DNA of 64,000 nt, from contig CADCXA010000011.1 in NCBI GenBank assembly GCA_902806565.1, forward strand, positions 62,001 to 126,000. Reading direction: 5' to 3'. Positions 48,101 through 58,969 of the stretch are shown piece after piece. How positions within the stretch are numbered: position 1 is the stretch's first letter; every line of letters begins with the position of its first letter. The notes below the pieces were generated by a model. That model ran no database searches, was not told the DNA's origin, and was given only the letters and a program-made list of their open reading frames with translations. Made by a program: the position numbers and the translations under genes. Source of the stretch: Hypoxylon rubiginosum. Lineage: Eukaryota; Ascomycota; Sordariomycetes; Xylariales; Hypoxylaceae.

Positions 48101-50682
48101 TCCAATCTTGGCGTACATGTTCACAACCACCAAAAATTGGTAACTCGTGGTCTCGGAAGTAGGCCGTTGACACTAGCCAGGGACGGATTAAACCAGAGCT
48201 GTATATGTAGGAACATGTAAGAACATGTAGGAACGGTCATATGTTTACCAGAGTTTTTTATGTTATTTTATTTTTATTTTTCAGGTCGACCTTTAAACAG
48301 GATGACAGGGCACTGTACGGGGGACAAGAGCCGGTAAAAAAGCTCCAGTGTAAGTGGATGTGGATGTACATGTACAGCGAAGAGGCATGATGAGCTGGCA
48401 ACTGAGGCCCTGGATGCGTACTATGTAAGAAAAAACGAGCAATTCACCACTTTGGGTTAGAACCTGCTGATCGATATTGTTTATGTTTTACGAAACAACT
48501 GGACGTGTTTCTATCGGGCTGCAGATTTCTTCGTCGGAGCCTTTGAAACGGACAAGCGTCAAAAGTTGTGTACTAGGTAGGTATGTATATGTATGTAGGT
48601 GTGTAGAGATATATGATGTGACAAGGGGGTAAAAGGAGCTATATCGAGAAATCAAGTCGCAGTGCCGGGATCAATGGAGTTACAGACCGCAACATAAAGA
48701 GAAGAGAGAAAAACCCCGTATACATACGTCAACGGCTAGGGAAAGACACTTCACCACGGACACTTAATTGCGACGAACCAAACCGAATCCAACCGAACCG
48801 TCATTCGGTGAAGGATACGGCTTTCGACAAGTCTTTGCAAACCTGCATCCAAGACCACTGCACTGACATGGTCAACCATGTTGGCGCAATTCTATTTTAT
48901 TACCTACCTCCTACCAACGGCTTGTACTATAGCAGACTTCATAAACATACGCTCATAAACCCACGCCACGATCGACTTCTCTCTCTTCCGACGAGAGCTA
49001 GGCGGAGGGGGGGCGGAGGGGGGCAAATATTTTCTAGATCCAACATTGGACATGGACAGGCCCTGATGGATTAAAGAGCTAAGCTGCGTTCTGGAGAGAG
49101 CCGGGTCCAATTCATACGTGACAGTTACGCTAGAAGCTAGAGATAGATAGAACGTTGGAGGGGCGTGACTTTGATGGTATGCGAATACCTTCGGGAGACT
49201 ATCTCTATCCGGCCAGTCGTAGAGAGCATCCCAAGATGTTGGGTCCAGTCGATATTGAGGCTAGCGAACTGCTTAGCGAAACTAGCTCCATCACCTCCGG
49301 CAGACAATAGGCATGAGGCCTTGCTTGTACGACGGTAGCCAACTTCAAGGACCATTCGTCTTCTCAGCCCTTTCGTGTGTGCATACCTAGTAGGAAGTGC
49401 GTAACTAGTATGAAGTGCGTAACTTGTTTGATGAATTATGACACATGTATAGCAAGAGGTAGCCTTGGGGCACCGGCCGTCCGTCAACCGATCCAATGTG
49501 TCGACGTACAGGAGCTGGGCTGGTTGCACAATGATGTGAGGCGCGCTGGTAGCTCATATGTTATATATGCAGGGTCGGGATTAGATACCACCTCGCCCAC
49601 GAGACAACTCATCGTGGGTGCGAGGCCTACAGGAATACAAAGTCGCCAACGGACCGATCAGCGATCGGGGGTTACGAATGAGCAGGTGGGTAAGTAAGAA
49701 AACCGACCCAAGGGGATCTGATGATTGTGGAAAAAATATATAACGTAGAACGTAGAATAATAGGTGGAAGGGGGGGAAGACCGTACGGGTGTGTGGATAC
49801 TGGCAGTTTGGGATTGGGACGTGGAGGTAACTTACAGGGCTTGACTGGATTCGTATGCAGTCGAGCAGGACTTGCGCGCTGATGATGATGGGGCATCTTC
49901 TCATAGGATGGAAGATGGAGCCGAAGTATGCCTTGACGGTACCTGAAAGGTCGATTGCGTCTTTGAGGGTGGCGGCATTCCCTAATCGTGACTTTTTCTT
50001 ACCAGCCAACTTCCCACGTTCGCGACGGGCCACTAAATTTCGTGCAATGACAACGAGTTCATATCGTAGACTTGTCCGGATTTCTACCGCAACCGATAGT
50101 TACCTCAGGTAGGTAGCCCAGCCTTAGATACCAGTTCGTCGGAGGGTCATGCTGTGTAAGTCGGAGGTGAATAGAACGGCGGCCGCGTCCGTAGGGCCTG
50201 CGTAACGATTCTTCCTTTGCTCTTTTTGTACTAAACCCAAGTAAGTCCTGCACGACATCCCGCAACCTGGTCACTACAGATCTAGGCAACGTCCGTGGCA
50301 AATCTACAGAATAAGGCGTCTTGGGACCATGCTGGCCATGTTACGACCTTCTTTGCTGATGTAATATGGCTACGGCCTATGAGAGCCGAAGGATAGGGAT
50401 CGAAATATAGGCACTTTGATAGGAGCTAATGCTTAACGAAGGCCATGTGACGTTGCAGACGTGTTTATGTTTGCCAGGAATAATGATGTTTAGGTGACCA
50501 CTGAAATCTTTCAGCCGTCAGAGATGAGTTAAGCCATACCCGTTTACCGTCATGTCTAGTCATAATCCGTCTACCATGGCCCATGCATATCAAATACCAC
50601 CCTTCCATAACGCCAAAAGTTTTACGTATGCCCCCGATATTTTTGTAACAGGGCTTACATGACATTTCTAACTGGCTTTTCC
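45149..50682. other. 5.5 kb region without a supported gene
   Basis: Ordinary base composition with no RIP signature and no recognisable protein. The first 0.5 kb is the KXD1 5' region with pyrimidine- and purine-rich tracts. A CAGG-type tandem (46390-46420) and TATGTA/GGTA-type short repeats (48568-48610) occur. Minus-strand frames at 49474-50330 look weakly coding (listed separately). Non-coding RNA or long UTRs are possible but not demonstrated. Confidence 0.5.
49474..50330 (-). pseudogene. possible decayed or unrecognised gene
   Basis: Three successive open stretches in different minus-strand frames read like protein. The first is about 50330-50059 (LRDVVQDLLGFSTKRAKEES, WYLRLGYLPE). The second is about 50099-49839 (NAATLKDAIDLSGTVKAYFG, CPIIISAQVLLDC), ending at a good GTAAGT donor. 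The third is about 49627-49490, after a CCTGTAG acceptor (MSCLVGEVVSNPDPAYITYE). The phases do not match at the obvious splice sites. This is either a broken gene, a gene with splice sites I missed, or chance. I do not recognise a family. Confidence 0.25.
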
Positions 50683-51876
50683 TTATCCGAAAATCTTCAG
50701 GAAACCCCAGATTCCGATGCCACTAAGTATCGGAATCGTAAGGTTATCGTCCCAACCAAAAAGGTCAATCACTTCGCTACCTGCCGCGGTGAATCCCGAC
50801 CACAGACTTAATAACCCTAGGGCAACGGGTCCACCCACCGTTGCTTGCGACTCGGAAAAGCCGAGAACGTCCGAGACGAGTCCAGGGAGTCGTAGGAAAC
50901 CCTTGAACATAAAGGGGTGGCTTTCGTCTCCCGGGAATGGCCCCGTCCTTGGGGCGAGCCAGCCCCAGAACCAGCCAGCCGTAGCTACTCCGACTAAAAA
51001 TGCAGCGAACGACCCGGCAAGAGACTTTCCCCGTCGAATCCTCGGGGTGTATATTCCGTACAGCCGGCCAAAGGTACTAGCAGCGGTGTCGCACCAACTA
51101 AGAAGCATGACAGATACTACGGCCACATCTTTAGGGAAGAAGTAGAGAACAGTCCAGGCACCAAGTAGGTAGAAGACGACTCCATTCCAGCCGGCATATT
51201 CGGATTCGCGCATCAGAGCACCGAGGCACCTGACGTAAAATCGATTCAAGGACGCATACTTGTGGCGTAGGTAATCCGTAGACGCGATGGGTATCAGAAA
51301 GCCCATTAAAAATGGCGTGACTGAAGAGGTTTGGGTACCGCTAACGTAAAGCCAATACACAAGAAACCCAATAGATACGTGCAAAGCTTTTCTCGGCACC
51401 TCGTGTTTATGAATGAAAGTCTTGAAGCGTCGATGTATTGGGATCAGGCCTAAGGGGCTCGGACTGCGACTGAAGGATTGCCAGTCCCATCCAGATACGG
51501 TAGGCGTCGGCGGCGCTAGATGACCATTTGAGTTGTCAGTCCCGGTACCCGCTTCCTTCTTCTCGACATCGTTCTGCGTCGTCGACCTAGAGGCGCGACC
51601 GGATTTAGCAGACGTAAGGCCGCTGACTTTGCGAGTTTTTATGGGGCTTCGAGATCTTGTCCGGGCCCTCCGGAGCTCCGGATCTGAGTCTTCGTCGATA
51701 CTCTCGTAAAGAGTTTGCTGAGGCGCGGCGCTACCTGTCTGTCGGCGCCTGGCAGCGGACCGCGTAACAGGGCCGAGGTACGAGTCTTCCGAAGTTTCTT
51801 GCGTCTCGGAAGGAGTGGGGCTGGGCGATATGACTCGTGGCGGCGCGGGGATGATAGGTTTTCCACGAACAGACAT
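50683..51876 (-). CDS. dgk1: CTP-dependent diacylglycerol kinase, DGK1-like
   Basis: An intronless frame of 397 codons from the ATG at 51876 (MSVRGKPIIPAPP). The frame is open to 52008, but the added N-terminus looks like 5' UTR. Residues 1-150 are Ser/Thr/Pro/Arg-rich and disordered. From HEVPRKALHVSIGFLVYWLY on there are about seven to eight membrane segments, with SWCDTAASTFGRLYG, RRGKSLAGSFAAFLVG and, at the end, AAGSEVIDLFGWDDNLTIPI. These are the signature blocks of the Dgk1/CTP-transferase family. The enzyme uses CTP to phosphorylate diacylglycerol to phosphatidate at the ER and nuclear membrane, opposing the Pah1 phosphatase. Yeast Dgk1 is 290 residues; the extra length here is the N-terminal region. 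Confidence 0.9.
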   Translation of the reverse strand: MSVRGKPIIPAPPRVISPSPTPSETQETSEDSYLGPVTRSAARRRQTGSAAPQQTLYESIDEDSDPELRRARTRSRSPIKTRKVSGLTSAKSGRASRSTTQNDVEKKEAGTGTDNSNGHLAPPTPTVSGWDWQSFSRSPSPLGLIPIHRRFKTFIHKHEVPRKALHVSIGFLVYWLYVSGTQTSSVTPFLMGFLIPIASTDYLRHKYASLNRFYVRCLGALMRESEYAGWNGVVFYLLGAWTVLYFFPKDVAVVSVMLLSWCDTAASTFGRLYGIYTPRIRRGKSLAGSFAAFLVGVATAGWFWGWLAPRTGPFPGDESHPFMFKGFLRLPGLVSDVLGFSESQATVGGPVALGLLSLWSGFTAAGSEVIDLFGWDDNLTIPILSGIGIWGFLKIFG

Positions 51877-52220
51877 GTTATAGGGAAAGAGTGGCAGAGG
51901 TGAGGAGAGGACGGTGCCGGTAAGTATTCGGCGCAGGTCGTAAAATCGCAAGGGCCAAAAGTCGGCGTGGAGGTGTCTGTCTTTTCTAGACTCACGAGTC
52001 GTGTACAATTGCCTGGAAACAAAGGAAGTGGGAAGGGCTATCGAATCCAGGATGAATAATGTTGGTGATGCAGCAGAGATGTGCTCTGCCGCATTGTGTT
52101 GCTTCTTGATGTTTCGATTGGGATCGTGGCTCTAGCCTGGCAAAGCGGACTCGGACTTGGGCAGACGTCGCACACATGAATGCCGCACTTCTAAAACCGG
52201 TCAGGTGTGGCTGGTGGTCT

Positions 52221-52256
52221 ATGGTGGTGGTAGGGTGGTAGGGTGGTAGGGTGGGC
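52221..52256 (+). repeat. TAGGGTGG tandem, G-quadruplex-prone
   Basis: Three exact copies of TAGGGTGG preceded by GGTGGTGG and followed by GCGG, 345-380 bases upstream of the DGK1-like start. It has four or more G runs within 36 bases. It resembles TTAGGG telomeric sequence only superficially. Confidence 0.7.
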
Positions 52257-53237
52257 GGTCACCTTGTCGCCTGTGAGGAATGGGAATGCGAGGAATGAGA
52301 AATGATAGGCTGAGGTCGCGTGAGAATAATACCTATTGCGAACAAATTTTTTCTTTCGCAGCGACAGAAACCCGAAAGACCGTCATACATTAGATGCCTA
52401 GGCACGCTGTAAAGTTGGCCCACCCCCACCCCCACGTGGCCTGTGCTTCTTAGGGAATTAAGCATGTGACTGCGTCTCTTTAAACATTTAGACATTTAAA
52501 CATTTTAACATCACTTTTGATATCTCGCGATATCTCACCAAAGAACACTGTCGCACTCAGAAACATACAAAGTATCGCCCGGCCCAATGCTTATTCTTTC
52601 TTGGGTATATAGGTATATACCAATAACTATAGATTTCATTGGTCAGATTTATTACCTCCCACTTCATCAGTTTCATCTCACTATCTCGCACATCGGCATA
52701 TGCAGGGAGTCTACTTCGTACCGAAACTATGGATCTAGATGCGATCGATGATATGCATATGCAAGAAATATTTGACTTTCTTTAGATTCAACGGATCGGC
52801 TTCGAAGACTCTTTCATGCCAGATGAATCTTAAGGCCTAAATGCATGTCCAGTGCTACCAAATCTGGGTTGCTCAAGTCGTCTGACCGTATACAAGGCTG
52901 CCGGCATCTGCATACCTTAGTGCTATCACAACACGAAAGTCATGTAAGTCACCGAACAGCTTGTTTTTGACTCATGCAGCTTACCATTCACCTGATTTAT
53001 GCCTCAACTCTCAGCTTCCCATGAAGCGGAGTCTCTTTCCAATGCAATGCTATATGTAGAAGGTAGTGGAACTAAATAGGGGGACAAATGAACATCAATC
53101 CTACACAACCACCTTAGAAGACTACACGATAAGTGGGGGGCAGTGTAACAAAGTAAAAGAGTGCTAGATCTTAGAAATCAATTACGAGATAATGAATTTG
53201 TTGCTTGCCGCTCTTTCTATGTCATTATCGGTTCTAG

Positions 53238-53276
53238 CAGAAGCTTGAGGGCATTGAGAATATTCTCAAGCTTCTG
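53238..53276. repeat. perfect 12-base inverted repeat (hairpin)
   Basis: CAGAAGCTTGAG at 53238-53249 and its exact reverse complement at 53265-53276 are separated by 15 bases. The loop overlaps a second palindrome, GAGAATATTCTC, at 53256-53267. No gene is close. It could be a structured RNA element or the end of a small inverted-repeat transposon. Confidence 0.65.
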
Positions 53277-54665
53277 GCTATTTTACTCGGTGTTAGAAGG
53301 AATATTCGCTTTATAGTCAACCAGGTACTTTAGGAAATAAAAACATATTCCTCTTCCTACTTGCACATTTACCAAATTCTCTCAGACTAGAAGTTAGCTT
53401 TCATAGGAAGTATAGCTCCTAGAAAGGGAAGAGAGTCATACTACGTTGAAAATGAGGCAGCTTTGTTCCCTTCAAGTTCGCCTACGTCGTATCTAATGTA
53501 AGCTCTGGTATTTGTAAACATTCAAATTCAAAATATACTATCTCGAAGCTTAACGATATTTATCCTCATGTTTAACTCAGCTCAAGAGATTAATCGGCAT
53601 ATCAGACATATCTCTTTGATATTATCTCTTCGTTAGCAAGGCATTTGAAAACTAAGTTGATATTTGATATGCAATGGCCATGCCTAGTAGAGCTATTGTG
53701 GTCTTCGGGGGTTGGCTAGGGGATATATTCACCAATGCCCTCTGTCACGCGTCCAACTATTCGATAAGGGAAACAACTATGTTTTTGCACGAAGAGCTAC
53801 GGCTACTAAGCTCCTCGTATACACAAATTGCGGATCCCTGGGTAGTTAGGTCTAATCTATTACTAGAAAATTGTCTATCCAAAACCCATAATGAAGCCAT
53901 GATCTAGGTAGTTTATATCACACACCCCGTATCACAATCCTATAGCAACACAAGAATCTAAACATCCAACTTGACATCGTTCCACGCGTTGGTGGTGATG
54001 GTGTAGCGGCTTCGCACTTGCATTCTGAATCGCCACACCTTGATTCTATATATACCACACCCAGACCGGGCTACCTAGATAATTTGGGAAAATATGGGTT
54101 CATGTCACGCGATGAATGAATAACTATCTGATGGTATGAGATCAGAAATATACCTACGTAGCTTTATGTATAATATCTTTTCCCGTTAGTCTCGGCTTAC
54201 TCTTAACGAGTTAGCTGCAGGTATACATACAAGAGACCTTCCATGCCCTTGTCTCAGCTCCCATTCTTTATCGTAAGGTAGGTCGAATGATTCGTGGCGG
54301 ACATTGCCTTGACTTCCGTTATAGGAGACATATGCAGCTAATAGGTTACCAAAAGCTAGAAAGTGTGCGCTGGTAGTAGGATAGTAAATGTGACGTTGGT
54401 GTCCTAATATAGCCATGAATCATTCGGGTCGGCCTTCGCGCTCGTGGGCGCCGACTTGTCCTATTCCCGGCCGACCGTCTTACGCCGCACGGTTCTGAAC
54501 CGCACGACTCCGAGACATGAGTGAAAGCGGAGGAGACGGAAAAAGACGATGCCCGCGTCGGAAACCACGCCGCCGTGTACAGCGCGAGGGCGCGAATATA
54601 TATATTCGGCGAAAAACGTATACAGTTTCTTGTTACACTACGATAATAATCAACATAATATCAAG

Positions 54666-55661
54666 ATGCCTCCTCCACCATTCGCGATCACGCTAGAGGA
54701 ACACGCCGCATTCCCGTCCCTCGGGAGTGACTTACCTTTCTACAATGTTCTCTGGAAAGTCTTTCCGGAGACTAGACGGGGCTTAGTAGACCATTCAACT
54801 GGCCGCATCGCTAGCATGGACGAGGGTCACATCTCATACCAGATCATGTCCCACCTACCAGGCATGTGCAACGACAGGCCGGAAGACTGCCGAAAAGCAA
54901 ACGACGAGATGGCCGAGGCTATCAAGAAGAACCCAAGTCGTCTCGGTGGGTTTGCGGCCCTCCCCATGGCACATCCAGACAAGGCAGCAGCAGAGCTGGA
55001 ACGGGCTGTCAAGGAGTTGGGGTTTCTGGGTGCTATGATTGATAGTCACCTAGCGGACATGACGCACTACGACGGCGAGCGGTTCTGGCCGGTATTTGAG
55101 GCGGCCGAGCGTCTTGACGTGCCGCTCTACATTCATCCAGGACCGCCGTCCGAGTCCGTAATGAAAGAACGGTTCGGCGGAAACTACTCGGATTTCATAA
55201 TGCAAGGGTTGTCGACGGCCATCTGGGGTTGGCACGAAGACGTCGGGCTGCACGTCCTCAAGCTCTACTCGGCGGGCGTTTTCGAGCGCTTCCCGAAGCT
55301 CAAGATCATCATCGGGCACATGGGAGAGATGCTTCCCATGATGATCGACAGGGTGGAGCAATTTCTAAACCTCTTCCAAAAGAGCGGCTCCGTCCGATTT
55401 AATGACGTCTGGGATCGGAACATATGGGTGACGTCGAGCGGCATGTTCAGCGTGAGAGTGCTAGAAATGCTCCTGAAGGTGACGAAGAAGGATCACGTCT
55501 TGTACAGCATCGATACCCCCTTTAACAAGAGCCTCGAAGGCCGAACGTATATCCAGGAGCTTGCGGACAAGAGCTCGCTGTCGAAGGAGGATTTGGATGA
55601 TTTTGCATTTGGCAACGCAAAGAAGTTGTTCAAACTCGATCTGGCACTCAAAAGGTTCTAA
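54666..55661 (+). CDS. amidohydrolase-2 family decarboxylase-like enzyme (ACMSD-like)
   Basis: An intronless 331-codon frame from the ATG at 54666 (MPPPPFAITLEEHAAF); the ORF is open further upstream, but that part looks like 5' UTR. The LEEH motif at residues 10-13 supplies the first metal ligands of the ACMSD/gamma-resorcylate-decarboxylase group. Later ligands are the His of LYIHPGPP and of IIIGHMGEMLP, and an Asp in YSIDTPF. Members are metal-dependent barrel enzymes that decarboxylate aromatic acids such as 2,3-dihydroxybenzoate, gamma-resorcylate or 6-methylsalicylate. The exact substrate cannot be told. No biosynthetic cluster is visible nearby. Confidence 0.85.
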   Translation: MPPPPFAITLEEHAAFPSLGSDLPFYNVLWKVFPETRRGLVDHSTGRIASMDEGHISYQIMSHLPGMCNDRPEDCRKANDEMAEAIKKNPSRLGGFAALPMAHPDKAAAELERAVKELGFLGAMIDSHLADMTHYDGERFWPVFEAAERLDVPLYIHPGPPSESVMKERFGGNYSDFIMQGLSTAIWGWHEDVGLHVLKLYSAGVFERFPKLKIIIGHMGEMLPMMIDRVEQFLNLFQKSGSVRFNDVWDRNIWVTSSGMFSVRVLEMLLKVTKKDHVLYSIDTPFNKSLEGRTYIQELADKSSLSKEDLDDFAFGNAKKLFKLDLALKRF

Positions 55662-56176
55662 GTCTGGGAGTCTCCAGTCGACGCGAAGTTATGTCGATAT
55701 TGCCTAGGGACATTGCTTCTGTGTTTATAATTCATTAACTGGGTAAGGTGATGTGAAATCCGACGGAGCACCCAGGCATACTGAGCTCGTCGTAGGTGTC
55801 GGCTTACAGGAAAGCCTTGGTCGGGTGATTAGATTGTACTTCAAATAAGATTGAGCTAGTACCAAGTTTCACGAGGACCTCTATATAGTCGTACCTTCTC
55901 ATTAATCCATAGTGTTAATGGGCCATTTGGTTGGGTTGAATAAATACACCTGAAAATACAAAAGTGCAGCAATTATCTGTTGTGATGGTTGAAGAAAATA
56001 GGGGATGCGTTCAATGAGCGGAGTTAGCGGCCTAGCGGCCTGACTAAGACCATGTGCGCTTAGATAATATATCGATAAGATAAGATAAATAATTTTTGAC
56101 TGAGATCCCCCCAAAATTTCCCGGATGCTTCATTTCGACTCCTCGAAATACCTTGGATGCGCCGACGAATTGAACA
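55662..56176. other. intergenic, no gene seen
   Basis: Between the amidohydrolase stop and the SPB4 start. It contains only a 70-codon minus-strand ORF without features. An in-frame ATG at 56125 lies in another frame from SPB4. Confidence 0.5.
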
Positions 56177-58213
56177 ATGGCGCCAGAAACGAAGACCCCA
56201 ATGAAAGACCCCCGTGCCTGGGATGCTTTGACGCCACCTTTGGCAGAATGGATACTCGACGCCGTCTCGAGTATGGGCTTCGCCCGGGCTACACCCGTCC
56301 AGGCCAGCGTATGGCCGCTTTTTGGCGGGGGAAATAAAGACGTAGTCGTAGAGGTATGCGAAAAAGCCGTTAACCCTCTAGATTATTTATATTCGTATTC
56401 ATACTAATAAAAAAACTAGGCAGTGACGGGAAGTGGAAAAACTCTATCCTTCTTACTACCCCTCGTCCATAGAATACTGCGACAGGAAGAACCTACGAAG
56501 CGGCACCATGTCGCCGCGATCGTTGTCGCGCCCACGAAAGAGCTTGCCGGCCAGATACACGGCGCCCTTACGTCGCTGATCGCTTTCCATCCCGAGTCCG
56601 CCGAACTCCTCCCGTATCTCGGAGGTGAGGAGAAGCGACCGGACACGAGCTTACCCGTAGTCGTCCCGCAGCTCCTCTCCGGAGGCAACACTACCACGAC
56701 CGCGCAAGATCTCAGCTTCTTCCTACGCGGATCCCCCAACGTCCTGATATCTACGCCCGGCCGGCTCGTCGAGCTTCTTTCGTCCCCGCACGTGCACTGC
56801 CCGCAGTCCTCCTTCGAGGTGCTTATTCTAGACGAGGCCGACAGACTTCTCGATCTGGGGTTCAAACCCGACCTACAAAAGATCCTTTCGAGGCTACCTA
56901 AGCAGAGGAGGACGGGACTCTTCAGCGCCAGTGTCAGCGAGGCGGTGGGTGAGATAATTAGGGTGGGCCTGCGAAATCCGGTCAAGGTCGCTGTTAAAGT
57001 GAAGAGTCTGAAGACGGGGGGGATTATAGAAGAGAGGAGGACGCCGGCGAGTCTGCAGATGAGCTATCTGATGGCGCCGGCTAGCCACAAACTACCGAGC
57101 CTTACTCAGCTGCTGGAAAAACTAGACCCTAGACCGCAAAAGAGCATTGTCTTCCTCTCCACCTGCGCCGCCGTCGACTACTTCGCCCACATTCTCCCTG
57201 TTCTTATTCCGGAAGGGTTTGACCTGGTGCCGCTACACGGCAAATACGATGCGAAAGTCAGAGAGAAAAACTTTTCCAAATTCCTCAACTCGGCACAGCC
57301 CTCCGTCCTCCTCACCACCGACGTGGCAGCGAGGGGTCTCGACTTTCCCCAAGTCGACCTCGTCGTCCAGATCGATCCTCCGTCGGACCCGAAGTCGTTC
57401 CTGCACCGGTGCGGCCGCGCGGGCCGTGCCGGGCGCCGGGGGCTCAGTGTCATCTTCCTGCAGCCCGCGGAGGAGGACTACATCCCGTTCCTGGACGTGC
57501 GGAAGACGCCCATCACGCCGCTGGCGCACCCGGAGATCTTCGTCACTAACGAGGACGCCGGCGAGACGGCGGAGCGGATCCGCGAGGCGGTGCGGCGGGA
57601 CCGCGCGCTGCACGACAAGGCGCAGAAGGCGTTCGTCAGCTGGGTGCGCAGCTACAGCAAGCACACGGCGAGCTCCATCTTCCGGGTCGCGGACCTGGAC
57701 TGGGCGGACCTGGCGCTCGCCTGGGGCCTGCTGCGGCTGCCCAAGATGCCGGAGCTCCGGCGGTCGGCGTCGTTCGACGGCGACCGGTTCCTGGGCGCGC
57801 GCGTGGACTGGGACGCGTACGCGTACGCGAGCAAGGACCGCGAGAAGCTGCGCCTCGCCTCGCTCGCCGCGTACAGGGAGGAACAAGAAGAAGGGAGCGA
57901 AAAGAAGGCGACGAAGGAAACGGCGGCGGAGGAGCACAAGGCGAAGCGCAAGCGCAACGCCGAGGCCTGGAGCGCCAAGCACGAGCAGGAAGACGTGCGG
58001 GCGCTGCGCCGCGACAAGAAGAAGAGGAGGCGCGAGGCGGAGCGGCGGCACGGGCTCACGGACCAGGAGAAGGACCGGGAGATGGATCTCGAGCGCCTGC
58101 TCCTGGAGGTCAGGAAGAAGAATCAGGAGAAGCAGGCTGTTGCTGTTGCTTCCGCCACCGCAGCGGCTGACAGGGATGTGGCTGGGGATGATGAGTTCGA
58201 GGGCTTTGACTAG
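56177..58213 (+). CDS. spb4: DEAD-box ATP-dependent rRNA helicase Spb4
   Basis: Two exons, 56177-56353 and 56420-58213, join in phase to 656 codons (yeast Spb4 is about 606). The start [20 protein letters not shown] leads into the Q motif [16 protein letters not shown]. The intron splits just before motif I, AVTGSGKT. Later motifs are PTKELAGQI (Ia), STPGRLVE (Ib), DEAD (II), SAS (III), [21 protein letters not shown] (V) and [13 protein letters not shown] (VI). The C-terminal domain ([11 protein letters not shown]) and Lys/Arg-rich tail with [20 protein letters not shown] are typical of Spb4. The enzyme remodels 27S pre-rRNA in 60S subunit assembly in the nucleolus. The 3' half is very rich in G+C. 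Confidence 0.93.
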
Positions 58214-58969
58214 CTAGGCAGCTAGGCAGGGGGAAGAGGGAATGTTGGGAGGCGGAGTTGATACCCATCTATATATGACATGTCAGGATTAGTCGAGGTG
58301 AGGAATTGATGCTTAGGACTATTACAATGTCATTTCGCATTATGAGGGGAAAGCTTACGTGAACTCATAATCCCTGACTAACTCCAAAAGCTATCATTTC
58401 AATAATGATATTAAGACCGAGGTTCAGGAGTAGGCGCTCGATTCTCCTATTGTGCTTCGACGTGCTAGCAATTGGCAAAGTCAAAAACTCGCACGATTCA
58501 GATCCTAAATATTTAATTAAGGCAAAATGAAAAAGCTAATTTGTATTTCACTATTAGACTATAGAGCCATAGTAAAAAAAGAAAAACCATTTGCGGGTAT
58601 GAAGCTATTGAACAAGAACAAGAACAAGACCAAAGCGAACGATTTTGGGTATCCGTAACGGGTATCGTACTGGTGTTATCCGCCCTCCACCTTAGCCGAC
58701 CGATTTCCTTCCTACCTTAACCCTTCCAACTCATGAATACACACGTTTCAACCATTATCCCCTTGAATGATAGCGTTTTTTTTTTTCAAGTTTGAATATT
58801 AACCATCCATAAGACTCTTTCGTCGCATATTTCCGCTCAGTCAATACCATAACCATTACCGATAGGTTCGCGACTAAAACCAACATATAGAAACACCAGC
58901 TGCGCAGGCCGCTTGGAGTACGAGACGACGTTATGACCAGGCTAGAGAAGGAAGTCCATATCTAGAACT
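58214..58969. other. convergent 3' region, no gene seen
   Basis: 756 bases between the stop codons of SPB4 and the stomatin-like gene. No ORF of note. It contains an ATT-rich part and a run of ten T near 58778. Confidence 0.5.

Larger units (their letters stand above)
51877..54665. other. 2.8 kb region without a supported gene
   Basis: It holds the DGK1-like promoter with a TAGGGTGG tandem, an AT-richer part from 52480, a perfect inverted repeat at 53238-53276 and only small featureless ORFs (for example 53674-53907 plus and 54186-54416 minus). The last 120 bases are the 5' region of the amidohydrolase gene. Confidence 0.5.

Noticed and set aside
52231..52254. Internal telomere repeat
   Set aside because: The unit is TAGGGTGG, not TTAGGG, and only three copies occur.
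57233..58051. 272-codon minus-strand ORF
   Set aside because: It is a shadow of the very G+C-rich SPB4 gene; its Arg/Leu/Val/Pro-rich product has no recognisable features.
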